Positions 30,725 to 38,992 of a DNA stretch of 64,000 nt are shown in pieces. Numbering within the stretch: position 1 is the stretch's first letter; every line of letters begins with the position of its first letter. Position numbers and translations under genes: made by a program. The DNA is from Pengzhenrongella sicca (GTDB lineage Bacteria; Actinomycetota; Actinomycetes; Actinomycetales; Cellulomonadaceae). The notes beneath the pieces are model-generated. The model was not told the DNA's origin and made no database searches. It worked only from the letters and a program-made list of their open reading frames with translations. Location of the stretch: positions 372,001 to 436,000 of the forward strand of contig NZ_CP071868.1 of NCBI RefSeq assembly GCF_017569225.1, in the 5' to 3' direction.

Positions 30725-31926
30725 GCACGACGACCAGCGCCCCCGCGACGAGCGGCGCGAGCGCCCTGAGGAAGTCACTCGGCGGCAACCTCCGGCAGTA
30801 CGGGATCATCGGCGCGCTGCTGGTCATCGTCCTGCTGTTCCAGGTGCTGACCGACGGCAAGCTGCTGCTGCCGAACAACATGGCCAGCCTCGTGCAGCAG
30901 AGCGCGTATGTCATGATCCTGGCCATCGGCATGGTGATCGTGATCGTGGCCGGGCACATCGACCTGTCGGTCGGTTCGGTGGTCGCCTTCGTCGGCGGCG
31001 TGGCCGCGCTGCTGATGAAGAACATGGACATGCCGTGGCTCGTGGCGGTCCTGCTCGCCCTCCTGCTCGGCGCGGTCGTCGGCGCGTGGCAGGGCTTCTG
31101 GGTCGCCTACGTGGGCATCCCGGCGTTCATCGTCACGCTCGCCGGGATGCTCATCTTCCGCGGCCTCGCGATCGTGCTGGTCGGCGTCACGGTGTCCGGC
31201 TTCCCGCAGCCGTTCGTCGACATCTCCAACGGGTCGCTGCCCAATTTCCTCGGGTACTTGGCCAACCGCGACCTCGTGACACTCCTGCTCGGGGCGCTCG
31301 CGATCGCGGCGATCGTGTTCTCCCAGGTGCGCGCCCGGCGCACGCTGATCAAGCATGAGCTGACCGCCGAGTCGCTCGGCGCGATGGTCGCCAAGCTCGT
31401 GGTGTTCTCGGCCCTGATCGGGGCGCTCGCGTGGGTGCTCGCGGGCAGCCGCGGCGGCACCCCGGTCGTGCTGATCATCGTCGGCTTCCTCATCATCGCG
31501 TACAGCTTTGTCATGGGCCGCACAGTGTTCGGCCGGCACGTCTACGCGATCGGCGGCAACCTGCACGCGGCGATCCTGTCCGGCGTCAACACGCGCCGGG
31601 TCAACTTCTGGATCTTCGTCAACATGGGCGTGCTCGCCGGCGTCGCGGCGATCGTGACGACGTCGCGCGCCGGGGCGGCCACCGCCGCCGCGGGCCAGAA
31701 CTTCGAGCTCGACGCGATCGCGGCGTGCTTCATCGGCGGGACCGCCGTGACGGGCGGCATCGGCCGGGTCTCGGGCGCCATCGTCGGCGCGCTGATCATG
31801 GGCGTGCTGAACATGGGGCTGTCGATCATGAGCGTCGACCCCGCCTGGCAGCAGGCCATCAAGGGCCTCGTGCTGCTGCTCGCGGTCGCCTTCGACCTGG
31901 TCAACAAGCGTCGCGGGTCGCGCTGA
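30721..31926 (+). CDS. xylH: Sugar ABC transporter permease
   Basis: A 401-residue integral membrane permease of the RbsC/XylH class (about 10 transmembrane helices, from residue 30 on). Conserved parts include [13 protein letters not shown] near the first third and the coupling-loop region around [20 protein letters not shown]. The start ATG overlaps the xylG stop. A strong hairpin follows the gene, which closes the operon before the insertion sequence. Confidence 0.95.
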   Translation: MSTTTSAPATSGASALRKSLGGNLRQYGIIGALLVIVLLFQVLTDGKLLLPNNMASLVQQSAYVMILAIGMVIVIVAGHIDLSVGSVVAFVGGVAALLMKNMDMPWLVAVLLALLLGAVVGAWQGFWVAYVGIPAFIVTLAGMLIFRGLAIVLVGVTVSGFPQPFVDISNGSLPNFLGYLANRDLVTLLLGALAIAAIVFSQVRARRTLIKHELTAESLGAMVAKLVVFSALIGALAWVLAGSRGGTPVVLIIVGFLIIAYSFVMGRTVFGRHVYAIGGNLHAAILSGVNTRRVNFWIFVNMGVLAGVAAIVTTSRAGAATAAAGQNFELDAIAACFIGGTAVTGGIGRVSGAIVGALIMGVLNMGLSIMSVDPAWQQAIKGLVLLLAVAFDLVNKRRGSR

Positions 31927-31949
31927 CCCGCACCCCCGTCGAGGTCTCG

Positions 31950-31987
31950 CGCGGCGCCCGCACTCCCGCCGGAGTGCGGGCGCCGCG
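31950..31987 (+). terminator. Terminator hairpin after xylH
   Basis: A 14-bp core stem (31953-31966 with 31971-31984), extendable by three further pairs, around a CGCC loop. Confidence 0.85.
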
Positions 31988-32063
31988 TGCGTTCAGGCTG
32001 CGCGCGTTCAGGCTGGCGCGGGTGTGGGCGTTCGGTCCCCCGCGCGGGCGGCAGATTCATATG

Positions 32064-32077
32064 GTGGGAGCAACGCC
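32064..32077 (+). repeat. Left terminal inverted repeat of the IS
   Basis: GTGGGAGCAACGCC, exact inverse of the right end. It lies about 20 bp before the transposase start, with the GAAGGAG ribosome site between. Confidence 0.92.
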
Positions 32078-32097
32078 CCTGTTGAAGGAGCGTTGTG

Positions 32098-33282
32098 ATG
32101 GTCAAGTTCCCTGAGGGCACTCGGGCTCGGTTTGTGGATCTGGTCTGTGGTGGTCTGAGTGTTGAGGCTGCTTCTGCGCGTGTCGGTGCTGTTGGGGCCA
32201 CGGGTTTCCGGTGGTGGGCCCAGGCTGGGGGGATGGAGCTGCGCAGTGGGCGCTTGGGTGGTCTGGCTGACCCGGGGCCACGAACGGATCGCGACGCCAG
32301 CGAGCGGATGGTGACGTTGGCCGATCGGGGGATGATCGAGATGGGCCGGCGCACGGGCATGAGCTATGCCTCGATCGGGCAGGCGATCGGTCGGGACAAG
32401 TCCGTGGTCTGGCGAGAGGTCAGGCGCAACGCGGGCCCGGACGGGGCCTATTACGCCTCGCTCGCCCATGCCAGGGCCCATCAGGCCCGGCGGCGGCCGA
32501 AGCCGTTGAAGCTGGTCGCGAACGCGCCGTTGTGCGCGCAGATCGCTGCGTGGATGGACGTCGGGTGGAGCCCGAAGCTGATCTCGTCGATGCTGGCGCT
32601 CACCTTCGCCGATGATCAGGGGATGCAGGTGAGCCACGAGACGATCTACCGCGCTCTCTACGTCCAAAGTCGCGGGAACTTGCGCGCTGACCTGGCCAAG
32701 AAGCTGAGTTTGCAACGCAAGAAGCGAGTTCCCCATACCGCTGACCGGCACAAGAGCAGCCCCTACAAGGAGGCGTTCAAGATCAGTGACCGGCCAGCCG
32801 AGGTCGAGGATAGGGCGATCCCTGGGCACTGGGAAGGTGACCTCATCATCGGCCGCAACGGGACCGCGATCGGCACTCTGGTCGAGCGCAGCACCCGATT
32901 CACGATCTTGCTGCACCTGCCCGACGATCACAGTGCAGGCGCGGTCGCGGCAGCGATGATCCGCGAGATGAGCAGCCTGCCCGAACATCTGCGTCGCTCG
33001 ATCACCTGGGACCGCGGAACCGAGCTCGCCCACTACGCCCAGATCCAGACCGCGCTCGACGCGACGCTCTACTTCTGCAACCCGCACTCACCCTGGCAGC
33101 GCGGCACGAACGAGAACACGAACCGGCTCCTGCGATTCTGGTTCGAAAAGGGCTCCGACCTGGCCGTACATACCCCCGCGGACCTGCATCGAGTTGCGGC
33201 TACCTTGAACCGCAGACCCCGCCCGACCCTGGACCTACAAACCCCAGCCGACCGGCTGAACCAGCTGCTACTCGCCGCATAA
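32098..33282 (+). CDS. IS30-family transposase
   Basis: A 394-residue DDE transposase. Helix-turn-helix regions lie in the N-terminal half (about 20-45, and 83-105 with MSYASIGQAIGRDKSVVWREVRR). The catalytic residues are Asp248 (HWEGDLI), Asp305 (TWDRGTEL) and Glu339 (GTNENTN). The D-E spacing of 33 residues is that of IS30. ATG 32098 follows GAAGGAG by 7 nt; a GTG one codon upstream is less likely. The frame is intact, so the element could be active. Confidence 0.95.
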   Translation: MVKFPEGTRARFVDLVCGGLSVEAASARVGAVGATGFRWWAQAGGMELRSGRLGGLADPGPRTDRDASERMVTLADRGMIEMGRRTGMSYASIGQAIGRDKSVVWREVRRNAGPDGAYYASLAHARAHQARRRPKPLKLVANAPLCAQIAAWMDVGWSPKLISSMLALTFADDQGMQVSHETIYRALYVQSRGNLRADLAKKLSLQRKKRVPHTADRHKSSPYKEAFKISDRPAEVEDRAIPGHWEGDLIIGRNGTAIGTLVERSTRFTILLHLPDDHSAGAVAAAMIREMSSLPEHLRRSITWDRGTELAHYAQIQTALDATLYFCNPHSPWQRGTNENTNRLLRFWFEKGSDLAVHTPADLHRVAATLNRRPRPTLDLQTPADRLNQLLLAA

Positions 33283-33287
33283 CCCCC

Positions 33288-33301
33288 GGCGTTGCTCCCA
33301 C
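33288..33301 (-). repeat. Right terminal inverted repeat of the IS
   Basis: GGCGTTGCTCCCAC, exact reverse complement of the left end, 5 bp after the transposase stop. Confidence 0.92.
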
Positions 33302-33327
33302 ACCTTGACTTTGCCGGCTCGTGACCG

Positions 33328-33370
33328 GCAGATCGCCCACATGAGCGCCGCGAAGAGCAGATCGCCCACA
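33328..33370 (+). repeat. Two copies of a 14-bp direct repeat beside the IS
   Basis: GCAGATCGCCCACA at 33328-33341 and 33357-33370, starts 29 bp apart, between the IS right end and the lactonase gene. The meaning is unknown; possibly a scar of rearrangement. Confidence 0.85.
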
Positions 33371-33385
33371 CTCGCCGCTCGCGCC

Positions 33386-33391
33386 TAGGCT
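33386..33391 (+). promoter_or_regulatory. -10-like hexamer 6 nt before the lactonase gene
   Basis: TAGGCT, 6 nt, then GTG at 33398; leaderless geometry. Confidence 0.5.
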
Positions 33392-33397
33392 GCGAGC

Positions 33398-34456
33398 GTG
33401 ACGGTGACGCGCCTGTGGATCGGTACGTACCCCGCGGCCGGAGCCGGCACCCCGGCCGGGCTGGGGGAGGGGATCTGGAGCGTCGAGCTCGACCCAGCGA
33501 CGGGAGCCCTCGGCGGCGCCCACCTGGCGGCCGCGACCCCCGCGCCGTCGTTCCTGGCCGTGCACCCGGCCGGCCGCGTCGTCTACGCGGCGGGCGAGAC
33601 GGCGTCGGGCACGGTGACGTCGTTCGCCGCGGGGCCGCGCGGCGAGCTCGGCGCGCTCGCGGTGGTGTCCTCCGGCGGCGCCGACCCGTGCCACCTGCTG
33701 CTCGCGCCCGACGCGCAGACCCTCTACGTCGCCAACTACAGCTCGGGCACCCTCGGGGTGCTGCCGCTCGACGCCGACGGCGCCTTCACGCGCGACGTGC
33801 TGACGGCCGGCGGGCCGGTGCAGGTGTTCGCCCACGCCGGCTCGGGGCCCGACGCCGCACGCCAGGACGGCCCGCACGCGCACTTCGTGGCCCTCGCGCC
33901 GGGCTCGGCCCACCTGCTCGTGGTCGATCTCGGCACCGACGAGCTGCGCCGCTTCCGCATCGAGACCGGCGGGCTGCTGACCGCTGACGGGGTCGCCGCG
34001 ACGCTGCCGCCCGGGACCGGGCCGCGGCACCTCGCCGCCGGCCCCGGCGGGCTGCTGTACGTGCTCGGCGAGCTCGACGTGAGCGTTCGCGTGCTGCGCT
34101 GGGACGCTGCGACCGCGACGGCCGCCCCCGTGCAGGCGCTCGAGGCGACCGCGGCGCCGCTGCGCAGCGGTCGTCACGTCTACCCCGCGCACGTCGTGCT
34201 CGACGGCGACCGGCTGCTCGTGAGCGTGCGTGGCGCCGACGTCGTCGCGACCTTCGCGGTCGACGCCGCGACCGGCGGGCTGGCGCCCGCCGGCCAGGCG
34301 GACAGCGGCGGCAGCTGGCCGCGCCACTTCGCCCGCGTCGACGGCTGGACCGTCGTCGCGAACCAGCTCACCCATACCCTCACCGCGCTGGGCCCCACGA
34401 CCCCGACGGCCAGCCTCGCCCTGCCCAGCCCAGCCTGCGTCGTCCCCGCCCGGTAG
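33398..34456 (+). CDS. Lactonase-family beta-propeller protein (Pgl-like)
   Basis: A 352-residue seven-bladed beta-propeller of the YbhE/6-phosphogluconolactonase-like family. Typical repeats are seen: PAPSFLAVHPAGRVVYAAGE, ADPCHLLLAPDAQTLYVANYSSG, GTGPRHLAAGPGGLLYVLGE and SWPRHFARVDGWTVVANQ. No signal peptide is present, so it is probably cytoplasmic. The substrate could be 6-phosphogluconolactone or another sugar lactone; closeness to the xylose genes is suggestive but an IS separates them. It appears monocistronic. Confidence 0.85.
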   Translation: MTVTRLWIGTYPAAGAGTPAGLGEGIWSVELDPATGALGGAHLAAATPAPSFLAVHPAGRVVYAAGETASGTVTSFAAGPRGELGALAVVSSGGADPCHLLLAPDAQTLYVANYSSGTLGVLPLDADGAFTRDVLTAGGPVQVFAHAGSGPDAARQDGPHAHFVALAPGSAHLLVVDLGTDELRRFRIETGGLLTADGVAATLPPGTGPRHLAAGPGGLLYVLGELDVSVRVLRWDAATATAAPVQALEATAAPLRSGRHVYPAHVVLDGDRLLVSVRGADVVATFAVDAATGGLAPAGQADSGGSWPRHFARVDGWTVVANQLTHTLTALGPTTPTASLALPSPACVVPAR

Positions 34457-34464
34457 CGCAGGGG

Positions 34465-34508
34465 TTGACGCACCCGCGCCCGCATGGTTAGTTACTTAGG
34501 TAAGTAAC
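34465..34508 (+). promoter_or_regulatory. Promoter and palindromic operator of the GntR/ABC operon
   Basis: TTGACG at 34465-34470 is followed after 18 bp by TAGTTA (34489-34494). The inverted repeat GTTACTTA-GG-TAAGTAAC (34491-34508) overlaps it. The AT-rich palindrome in a GC-rich context is a good operator candidate for autoregulation by the GntR protein. Confidence 0.65.
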
Positions 34509-34535
34509 CGACTAGCCAGAAGCTGGGGGCGCGTC

Positions 34536-34991
34536 ATCGACGACAGCCGGCCGATCTTCGTCCAGATCGCCGAGCGGATCGCGGCCGACATCCTCGAGGG
34601 CACCCTGGCCGAGGAGGCCCAGGTTCCCTCGACCAACGAGCTCGCCGCGTTCTACCGGATCAACCCGGCGACCGTGGCCAAGGGTGTGTCCGCGCTGGTC
34701 GCCGACGGCGTGCTCTACAAGAAGCGGGGGATCGGGATGTTCGTGACCACTGGGGCCCGCGGGCGGCTGCTCGACCGCCGCCGCGAGGCGTTCGTCGCCG
34801 AGTACGTCGCCCCGCTCGTGCGGGAGGCGACCAGGCTCGGCATCGGGGCGGCCGACCTGCGCCGGCTGCTCGCCGGCCCGCTCGATGGCCAGCAGAGCGA
34901 CGGCCCGCTCGATGGCCGGCAGAGCGATGGCCCGCTGCTCGATGGCCCGCTGCTCGACGGCCCGCTGATCGACGAGCGGAGCCGCTCGTGA
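34536..34991 (+). CDS. GntR-family regulator (YtrA type) with no canonical start codon
   Basis: A 151-residue regulator with a winged-helix domain that runs IDDSRPIFVQIAERIAADIL at the N-terminus and ...QVPSTNELAAFYRINPATVAKGVSALVADGVLYKKRGIGMFV after it, the YtrA pattern. The open frame from the preceding stop (34497) holds no ATG, GTG, TTG or CTG before this conserved N-terminus. The best start is ATC at 34536, 6 nt after a run of five G. The first GTG (34674) would remove the DNA-binding helices. The C-terminus is a repeat-derived DGPL-rich tail. It overlaps the ABC ATPase gene by 4 bp. Confidence 0.75.
   Translation: MDDSRPIFVQIAERIAADILEGTLAEEAQVPSTNELAAFYRINPATVAKGVSALVADGVLYKKRGIGMFVTTGARGRLLDRRREAFVAEYVAPLVREATRLGIGAADLRRLLAGPLDGQQSDGPLDGRQSDGPLLDGPLLDGPLIDERSRS
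34875..34973 (+). repeat. 27-bp x2 plus 15-bp x3 tandem repeats, coding (GntR C-terminus)
   Basis: Two 27-bp units (34875-34901, 34902-34928) are followed by three 15-bp units of GGCCCGCTGCTCGAT type (34929, 34944, 34959). They encode DGPLDGQQS/R and DGPLL repeats. Confidence 0.92.
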
Positions 34992-35908
34992 GCACCCCGG
35001 CGCCCGCCCCGGCGCGGGCGGACGCCGGCGCGGGCGTGCGCCCGGTCATCGAGGCGCGCGGCGTCGCCAAGGAGTTCCGCGGCACCCACGCGCTCGCGGA
35101 CGTCAGCTTCGCGCTCGAGCCGGACCGCATCCACGGCCTGCTCGGGCGCAACGGCGCCGGCAAGACGACGCTCATGCGGATCCTCGCGGGGCAGGACCGC
35201 CCGAGCGGCGGCTCGGTGGCCATGTTCGGCGCCGACCCGTTCGAGAACGCGGCCGTCGCCCAGCGCATCTGCTTCGTGCGGGAGTCGCAGGTGTACCCGG
35301 AGAACTTCCGGGTCGGGCACGTGCTCGCGGCCGCGCGCCTGCTCTACCCGACCTGGGCCGACGACGTCGCGACCCGCCTCGTCGCGGCGTTCGACCTGCC
35401 GCAGGACCGGCCCGTCAAGAAGCTCTCGCGCGGCATGACCTCGGCGCTCGGGATCGTCGTCGGCATCGCGGCCCGGGCGCCGATCACGATGTTCGACGAG
35501 CCGTACCTCGGCCTCGACCCCGCGGCCCGCCAGGTGTTCTACGACGCCCTGCTCGCGGACTTCTCCGCCCACCCGCGCACCGTCGTGCTGTCGACGCACC
35601 TGATCGACGAGGTCGCGACCCTGCTCGAGCGCGTCGTCGTCGTGCACCGCGGGCGGGTCGTGCTCGACGCCGACGCCGACGACGTCCGCGGCACGGCCGC
35701 CGCCGTCACCGGCCCGAGCCCCCGGGTCGAGCAGTTCATCGCCGGCCGCGAGGTGCTGCACCGCGAGGACCTCGGGGCGTACGCCAAGGTGACGGTTCTC
35801 GGCCGCCTGACCGCCGCCGACCGGGTCCGGGCCCGCGACCTCGACCTCGAGCTCGCGCCGGTCTCCCTGCAGCAGCTCGTCATCCACGCCACGGCGGGTG
35901 CGCGATGA
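34988..35908 (+). CDS. ABC transporter ATP-binding protein (YtrB-like)
   Basis: A 306-residue ATPase, probably the motor of an exporter with the next gene. Walker A GRNGAGKTT is near residues 53-61. The signature is LSRGMTSALGIVVGIA, a variant of LSGGQ, and Walker B is ITMFDEPYLGLDPAAR. The switch His is in LSTHLIDEV. GTG overlaps the GntR stop (GTGA). The GntR-ABC-permease order equals the ytr-type operons of Gram-positives that respond to cell-wall antibiotics; that role is inferred. Confidence 0.9.
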   Translation: MSTPAPAPARADAGAGVRPVIEARGVAKEFRGTHALADVSFALEPDRIHGLLGRNGAGKTTLMRILAGQDRPSGGSVAMFGADPFENAAVAQRICFVRESQVYPENFRVGHVLAAARLLYPTWADDVATRLVAAFDLPQDRPVKKLSRGMTSALGIVVGIAARAPITMFDEPYLGLDPAARQVFYDALLADFSAHPRTVVLSTHLIDEVATLLERVVVVHRGRVVLDADADDVRGTAAAVTGPSPRVEQFIAGREVLHREDLGAYAKVTVLGRLTAADRVRARDLDLELAPVSLQQLVIHATAGAR

Positions 35909-36624
35909 ACCGGACTGTGCGTGAACCGGGCTCCGCGATGAACCGCACCCTCGCCGTCGCGCGCATCCACCTCATGGACCACGCCACCGTCTTCGTCCTC
36001 CCGTGGGCCGTCCTCGCCTCGGCGCTCGTCATCAATCTCATCGTCTGGGCCCTGCTGCCCGAGGCCGCCGCCAACGGCACGGGCGGGCTCGCGTCGCTGT
36101 ACTGCTTCTCCTGGGCCATGATCTCGGTCCTGATCTCGCGCGGGTTCCCGTTCCAGCTCGGGCTCGGCGTGACCCGCCGCGACTTCCTGCGCGGGACGTT
36201 CCTGTTCCTCGGCGCCTTCGCGGTCTCGAGCGCGGTGATCCTGCTGGGCCTGAACCTGCTCGAGCGGGCGACCGGCGGATTCGGGCTCGGCGGCCGGTTC
36301 TTCCGGGTGCCGTGGCTCACGGACGTGCCCGACTGGCAGCTGCTGGCGATCTACGCATTGCCCATGGTGTTCTTCGTCGGACTCGGCCTGGCGTTCGCCG
36401 CCGTCTGGTCGCGCTACCGGGCGACCGGCGTGGTCGCCCTGCTGATCGGCCTCGGGTTCGCGCTGGTCGTGCCGATCGCCGTCATCGCGTGGTCGGACTC
36501 CTGGCCGAGCGTTGGGACCTGGTTCGCCGACCTCGTCCCGCTGACCGCCGTCGCGCTGCTCGCCGGGATCGGCGCGCTCGGGGGCGCGGGGGCCTGGCTC
36601 GCGCTGCGACGGGCGCCCGTCTGA
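35905..36624 (+). CDS. ABC transporter permease
   Basis: A 239-residue membrane protein with about six hydrophobic helices (near 30-50, 65-85, 95-120, 148-170, 180-200 and 210-230). The ATG at 35905 overlaps the ATPase stop. A second in-frame ATG 11 codons later (35938) starts the same MNRT tetrapeptide, a small local duplication; either may be used. It forms the export pair with the upstream ATPase; the substrate is unknown. Confidence 0.85.
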   Translation: MNRTVREPGSAMNRTLAVARIHLMDHATVFVLPWAVLASALVINLIVWALLPEAAANGTGGLASLYCFSWAMISVLISRGFPFQLGLGVTRRDFLRGTFLFLGAFAVSSAVILLGLNLLERATGGFGLGGRFFRVPWLTDVPDWQLLAIYALPMVFFVGLGLAFAAVWSRYRATGVVALLIGLGFALVVPIAVIAWSDSWPSVGTWFADLVPLTAVALLAGIGALGGAGAWLALRRAPV

Positions 36625-36712
36625 TCCCGGTTTCGGCATTGACGGTGCAATTGTGACCTATCGGCACAGACATGGGCGGCTGGGGAGTGGTTCAGTGGGC
36701 TTGCTCGACCCG

Positions 36713-36782
36713 CCGGCGACGCCCGGCCCCGCCTGATCGCACCAATGGGGGTGTGCTCGGGCGGGGCCGGCGTCGTCGCCGG
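36713..36782 (+). terminator. Large bulged hairpin before mshA
   Basis: An 11-bp GC stem (36723-36733 with 36760-36770) is extended past a bulge by 8 bp (36713-36720 with 36775-36782). It probably ends the GntR-ABC operon. The rest of the 208-bp gap shows nothing else. Confidence 0.65.
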
Positions 36783-36832
36783 ACCAGGCGTGAGGGACAC
36801 TAGGAGACCTGTCCTTCGGCCCTGGGAGTCCC

Positions 36833-38098
36833 GTGCGCATCGAGCAGCCCCGCGTGGCCATGCTCTCGGTCCACACCTCGCCGCTCGCCCAGCCGGGCAC
36901 CGGGGACGCCGGCGGCCTGAACGTGTACGTCACGGGCCTGTCCCGCGCGCTGGCGCGGCTCGGCGCGCGGGTCGAGATCTTCACGCGCTCCACCGCCTCG
37001 CGGCAGGCGGACGTCGTCGAGCTGGATGAGGGCGACCCGAGCGTGCTCGTCCGGCACATCCCGGCCGGCCCGTTCGAGGGGCTGGACAAGTCCGACCTGC
37101 CGGGCCAGCTCTGCGCGTTCACGGCCGGCGTGCTGCGCACCGAGGCGGGCCGGGCGCCGGACCACTACGACGTCGTGCACTCCCACTACTGGCTCTCCGG
37201 GCAGGTCGGCTGGCTCGCGGCGGACCGGTGGGACGTCCCGCTGGTGCACACGATGCACACGCTCGCCAAGGTCAAGAACGCGGCGCTCGCGCCCGGCGAC
37301 GCGCCCGAGCCGCGCGGCCGCGTCATCGGCGAGGAGCAGGTGGTCGCCGCGGCGGACGCCCTCGTCGCGAGCACCGCGCAGGAGGCGGACGACCTCGTCA
37401 GCCGCTACGGCGCCGATCCGACCGCGGTGCACGTCGTCGCGCCCGGGCTCGACCTCGACCTGTTTCACCCGCCGCTGCCGGCGGCCGGCGGCCGCGCGGC
37501 GCTGCGGGCCCGCCTCGGGCTGCCCGCCGACCGGCCCGTCGTGCTGTTCGCCGGCCGGATCCAGGCGCTCAAGGCCCCCGACGTGCTCGTGCGCGCGATC
37601 GCGGTGCTCGCCGCGACCGGCCGACCGGTCCCGCTGCTCGTGCTGCTGGGCGGGCCGAGCGGGCGCCAGGACTCGGTCCGCGAGCTCGAGCGGCTCGCCG
37701 CGACCTGCGGCGTCGGCGCCGACGTGCTGATGCGGCCGCCGGTCCCGCGCGCCGAGCTCGCCGACTGGTACCGCGCCGCCGACGTGGTCGCGATGCCGTC
37801 TCGGAGCGAGTCGTTCGGGCTGGTCGCGGCCGAGGCCCAGGCCTGCGGCACCCCCGTGCTGGCCTCAGCCGTCGGCGGATTGCGCACGGTCGTGCAGGAC
37901 GGCGTGACGGGCCGGCTCGTCCCGTCGCACGACCCGGCGGTGTGGGCCGACGCCCTCGCCGACCTCCTCGCCGACGACGCCGCCCGGCTCGCCCTGGGCG
38001 TCCGCGCCGCGCGGGCCGGTGCCCGCCAGGGCTGGGCCGCCGCGGCCGAGCAGCTCCTGAAGGTCTACGCGCTCGCCGGGCAGCGCCGCCGCGGCTGA
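36833..38098 (+). CDS. mshA: D-inositol-3-phosphate glycosyltransferase
   Basis: First committed enzyme of mycothiol synthesis: GlcNAc from UDP-GlcNAc to inositol 3-phosphate. It is a 421-residue GT-B (GT4) enzyme. The N-terminal [24 protein letters not shown] and the HYWLSG and [12 protein letters not shown] blocks are diagnostic of MshA. The C-terminal domain has [19 protein letters not shown] and [20 protein letters not shown]. The GTG start has GGGAG upstream. mshA beside gpm and senX3-regX3 is a conserved actinobacterial arrangement. Confidence 0.95.
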   Translation: MRIEQPRVAMLSVHTSPLAQPGTGDAGGLNVYVTGLSRALARLGARVEIFTRSTASRQADVVELDEGDPSVLVRHIPAGPFEGLDKSDLPGQLCAFTAGVLRTEAGRAPDHYDVVHSHYWLSGQVGWLAADRWDVPLVHTMHTLAKVKNAALAPGDAPEPRGRVIGEEQVVAAADALVASTAQEADDLVSRYGADPTAVHVVAPGLDLDLFHPPLPAAGGRAALRARLGLPADRPVVLFAGRIQALKAPDVLVRAIAVLAATGRPVPLLVLLGGPSGRQDSVRELERLAATCGVGADVLMRPPVPRAELADWYRAADVVAMPSRSESFGLVAAEAQACGTPVLASAVGGLRTVVQDGVTGRLVPSHDPAVWADALADLLADDAARLALGVRAARAGARQGWAAAAEQLLKVYALAGQRRRG

Positions 38099-38160
38099 CC
38101 GGCGTCCCAGTGGCCGGAGGTCCCGTGACCGGTCGGGCCGAGTGCGGCAAGATGCACGGT

Positions 38161-38898
38161 ATGACCTACACCCTGGTACTGCTCCGCCACGGCGAGAGCG
38201 AATGGAACGCAAAGAACCTGTTCACGGGCTGGGTGGACGTCCCGCTGTCGGAGAAGGGCACCGCCGAGGCCATTCGTGGCGGGACGCTGCTCACCGAGGC
38301 GGGCGTGCGCCCGGACGTCGTCCACACGTCGCTGCTGCGCCGCGCGATCATGACCGCCAACCTCGCGCTCGACGCGGCCGACCTGCACTGGATCCCGGTC
38401 AAGCGCAGCTGGCGCCTGAACGAGCGCCACTACGGCGCCCTCCAGGGCAAGGACAAGAAGCAGGTCCGCGACGAGTTCGGCAACGAGCAGTTCATGCTGT
38501 GGCGCCGGTCGTACGACGTTCCGCCGCCCGCGATCGCGCTCGGCTCGGAGTTCTCGCAGGACGCAGAGGCGCGCTACGCAGGCGAGCCGACGCCGCTGAC
38601 CGAGTGCCTCAAGGACGTCCTGACGCGCGCGCTGCCCTACTGGGAGTCCGCCGTCGTCCCTGACCTCAAGGCCGGCAAGACCGTCCTCGTCGCCGCGCAC
38701 GGCAACTCGCTGCGCGCGATCATCAAGCACCTCGACGGCATCGACGACGACTCGATCGCCGGCCTGAACGTGCCGACCGGCATCCCGCTCGTGTACGAGA
38801 TCGACGAGAACCTCAAGCCGACCGTCCCCGGCGGCCGGTACCTCGACGCCGACGCTGCGGCGGCAGCGATCGCGGCCGTCGCCAACCAGGGCAAGTAG
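38161..38898 (+). CDS. gpmA: 2,3-bisphosphoglycerate-dependent phosphoglycerate mutase
   Basis: Glycolytic and gluconeogenic interconversion of 3- and 2-phosphoglycerate. It has 245 residues. The histidine-phosphatase motif [12 protein letters not shown] (about 5-16) holds the phosphorylated His; [13 protein letters not shown] and [19 protein letters not shown] complete the active site. The ATG at 38161 is preferred over one three codons earlier by family alignment. It is closed by a strong hairpin facing phoU. Confidence 0.96.
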   Translation: MTYTLVLLRHGESEWNAKNLFTGWVDVPLSEKGTAEAIRGGTLLTEAGVRPDVVHTSLLRRAIMTANLALDAADLHWIPVKRSWRLNERHYGALQGKDKKQVRDEFGNEQFMLWRRSYDVPPPAIALGSEFSQDAEARYAGEPTPLTECLKDVLTRALPYWESAVVPDLKAGKTVLVAAHGNSLRAIIKHLDGIDDDSIAGLNVPTGIPLVYEIDENLKPTVPGGRYLDADAAAAAIAAVANQGK

Positions 38899-38931
38899 CA
38901 ACCAGCCCGGCATTCGACCAGCACTAACGAC

Positions 38932-38969
38932 AGCAGCGTCCGCGTTCCTCCCGGAACGCGGACGCTGCT
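38932..38969. terminator. 17-bp perfect hairpin between gpmA and phoU
   Basis: 38932-38948 pairs with 38953-38969 around a TCCC loop, followed by TGTGTTGG on the plus strand. It is bidirectional between convergent genes. Confidence 0.88.
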
Positions 38970-38992
38970 TGTGTTGGTGCTGAGCGCGTGCG

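Larger units (their letters stand above)
32064..33301 (+). mobile_element. IS30-family insertion sequence, apparently intact
   Basis: A 1238-bp element bounded by identical 14-bp terminal inverted repeats GTGGGAGCAACGCC (32064-32077, and inverted at 33288-33301), with one transposase gene filling it. Its GC content and codon use are lower than the neighbours, e.g. more TTG, CAA and AGT codons. No clear target duplication is seen: the flanks are ...TATG at left and ACCT... at right. It sits between the xylose transporter operon and the lactonase gene. Confidence 0.92.

Noticed and set aside
32041-33310. Target-site duplication of the IS30 element
   Set aside because: The bases next to the two 14-bp ends do not match at 2-8 bp, so no duplication is claimed.
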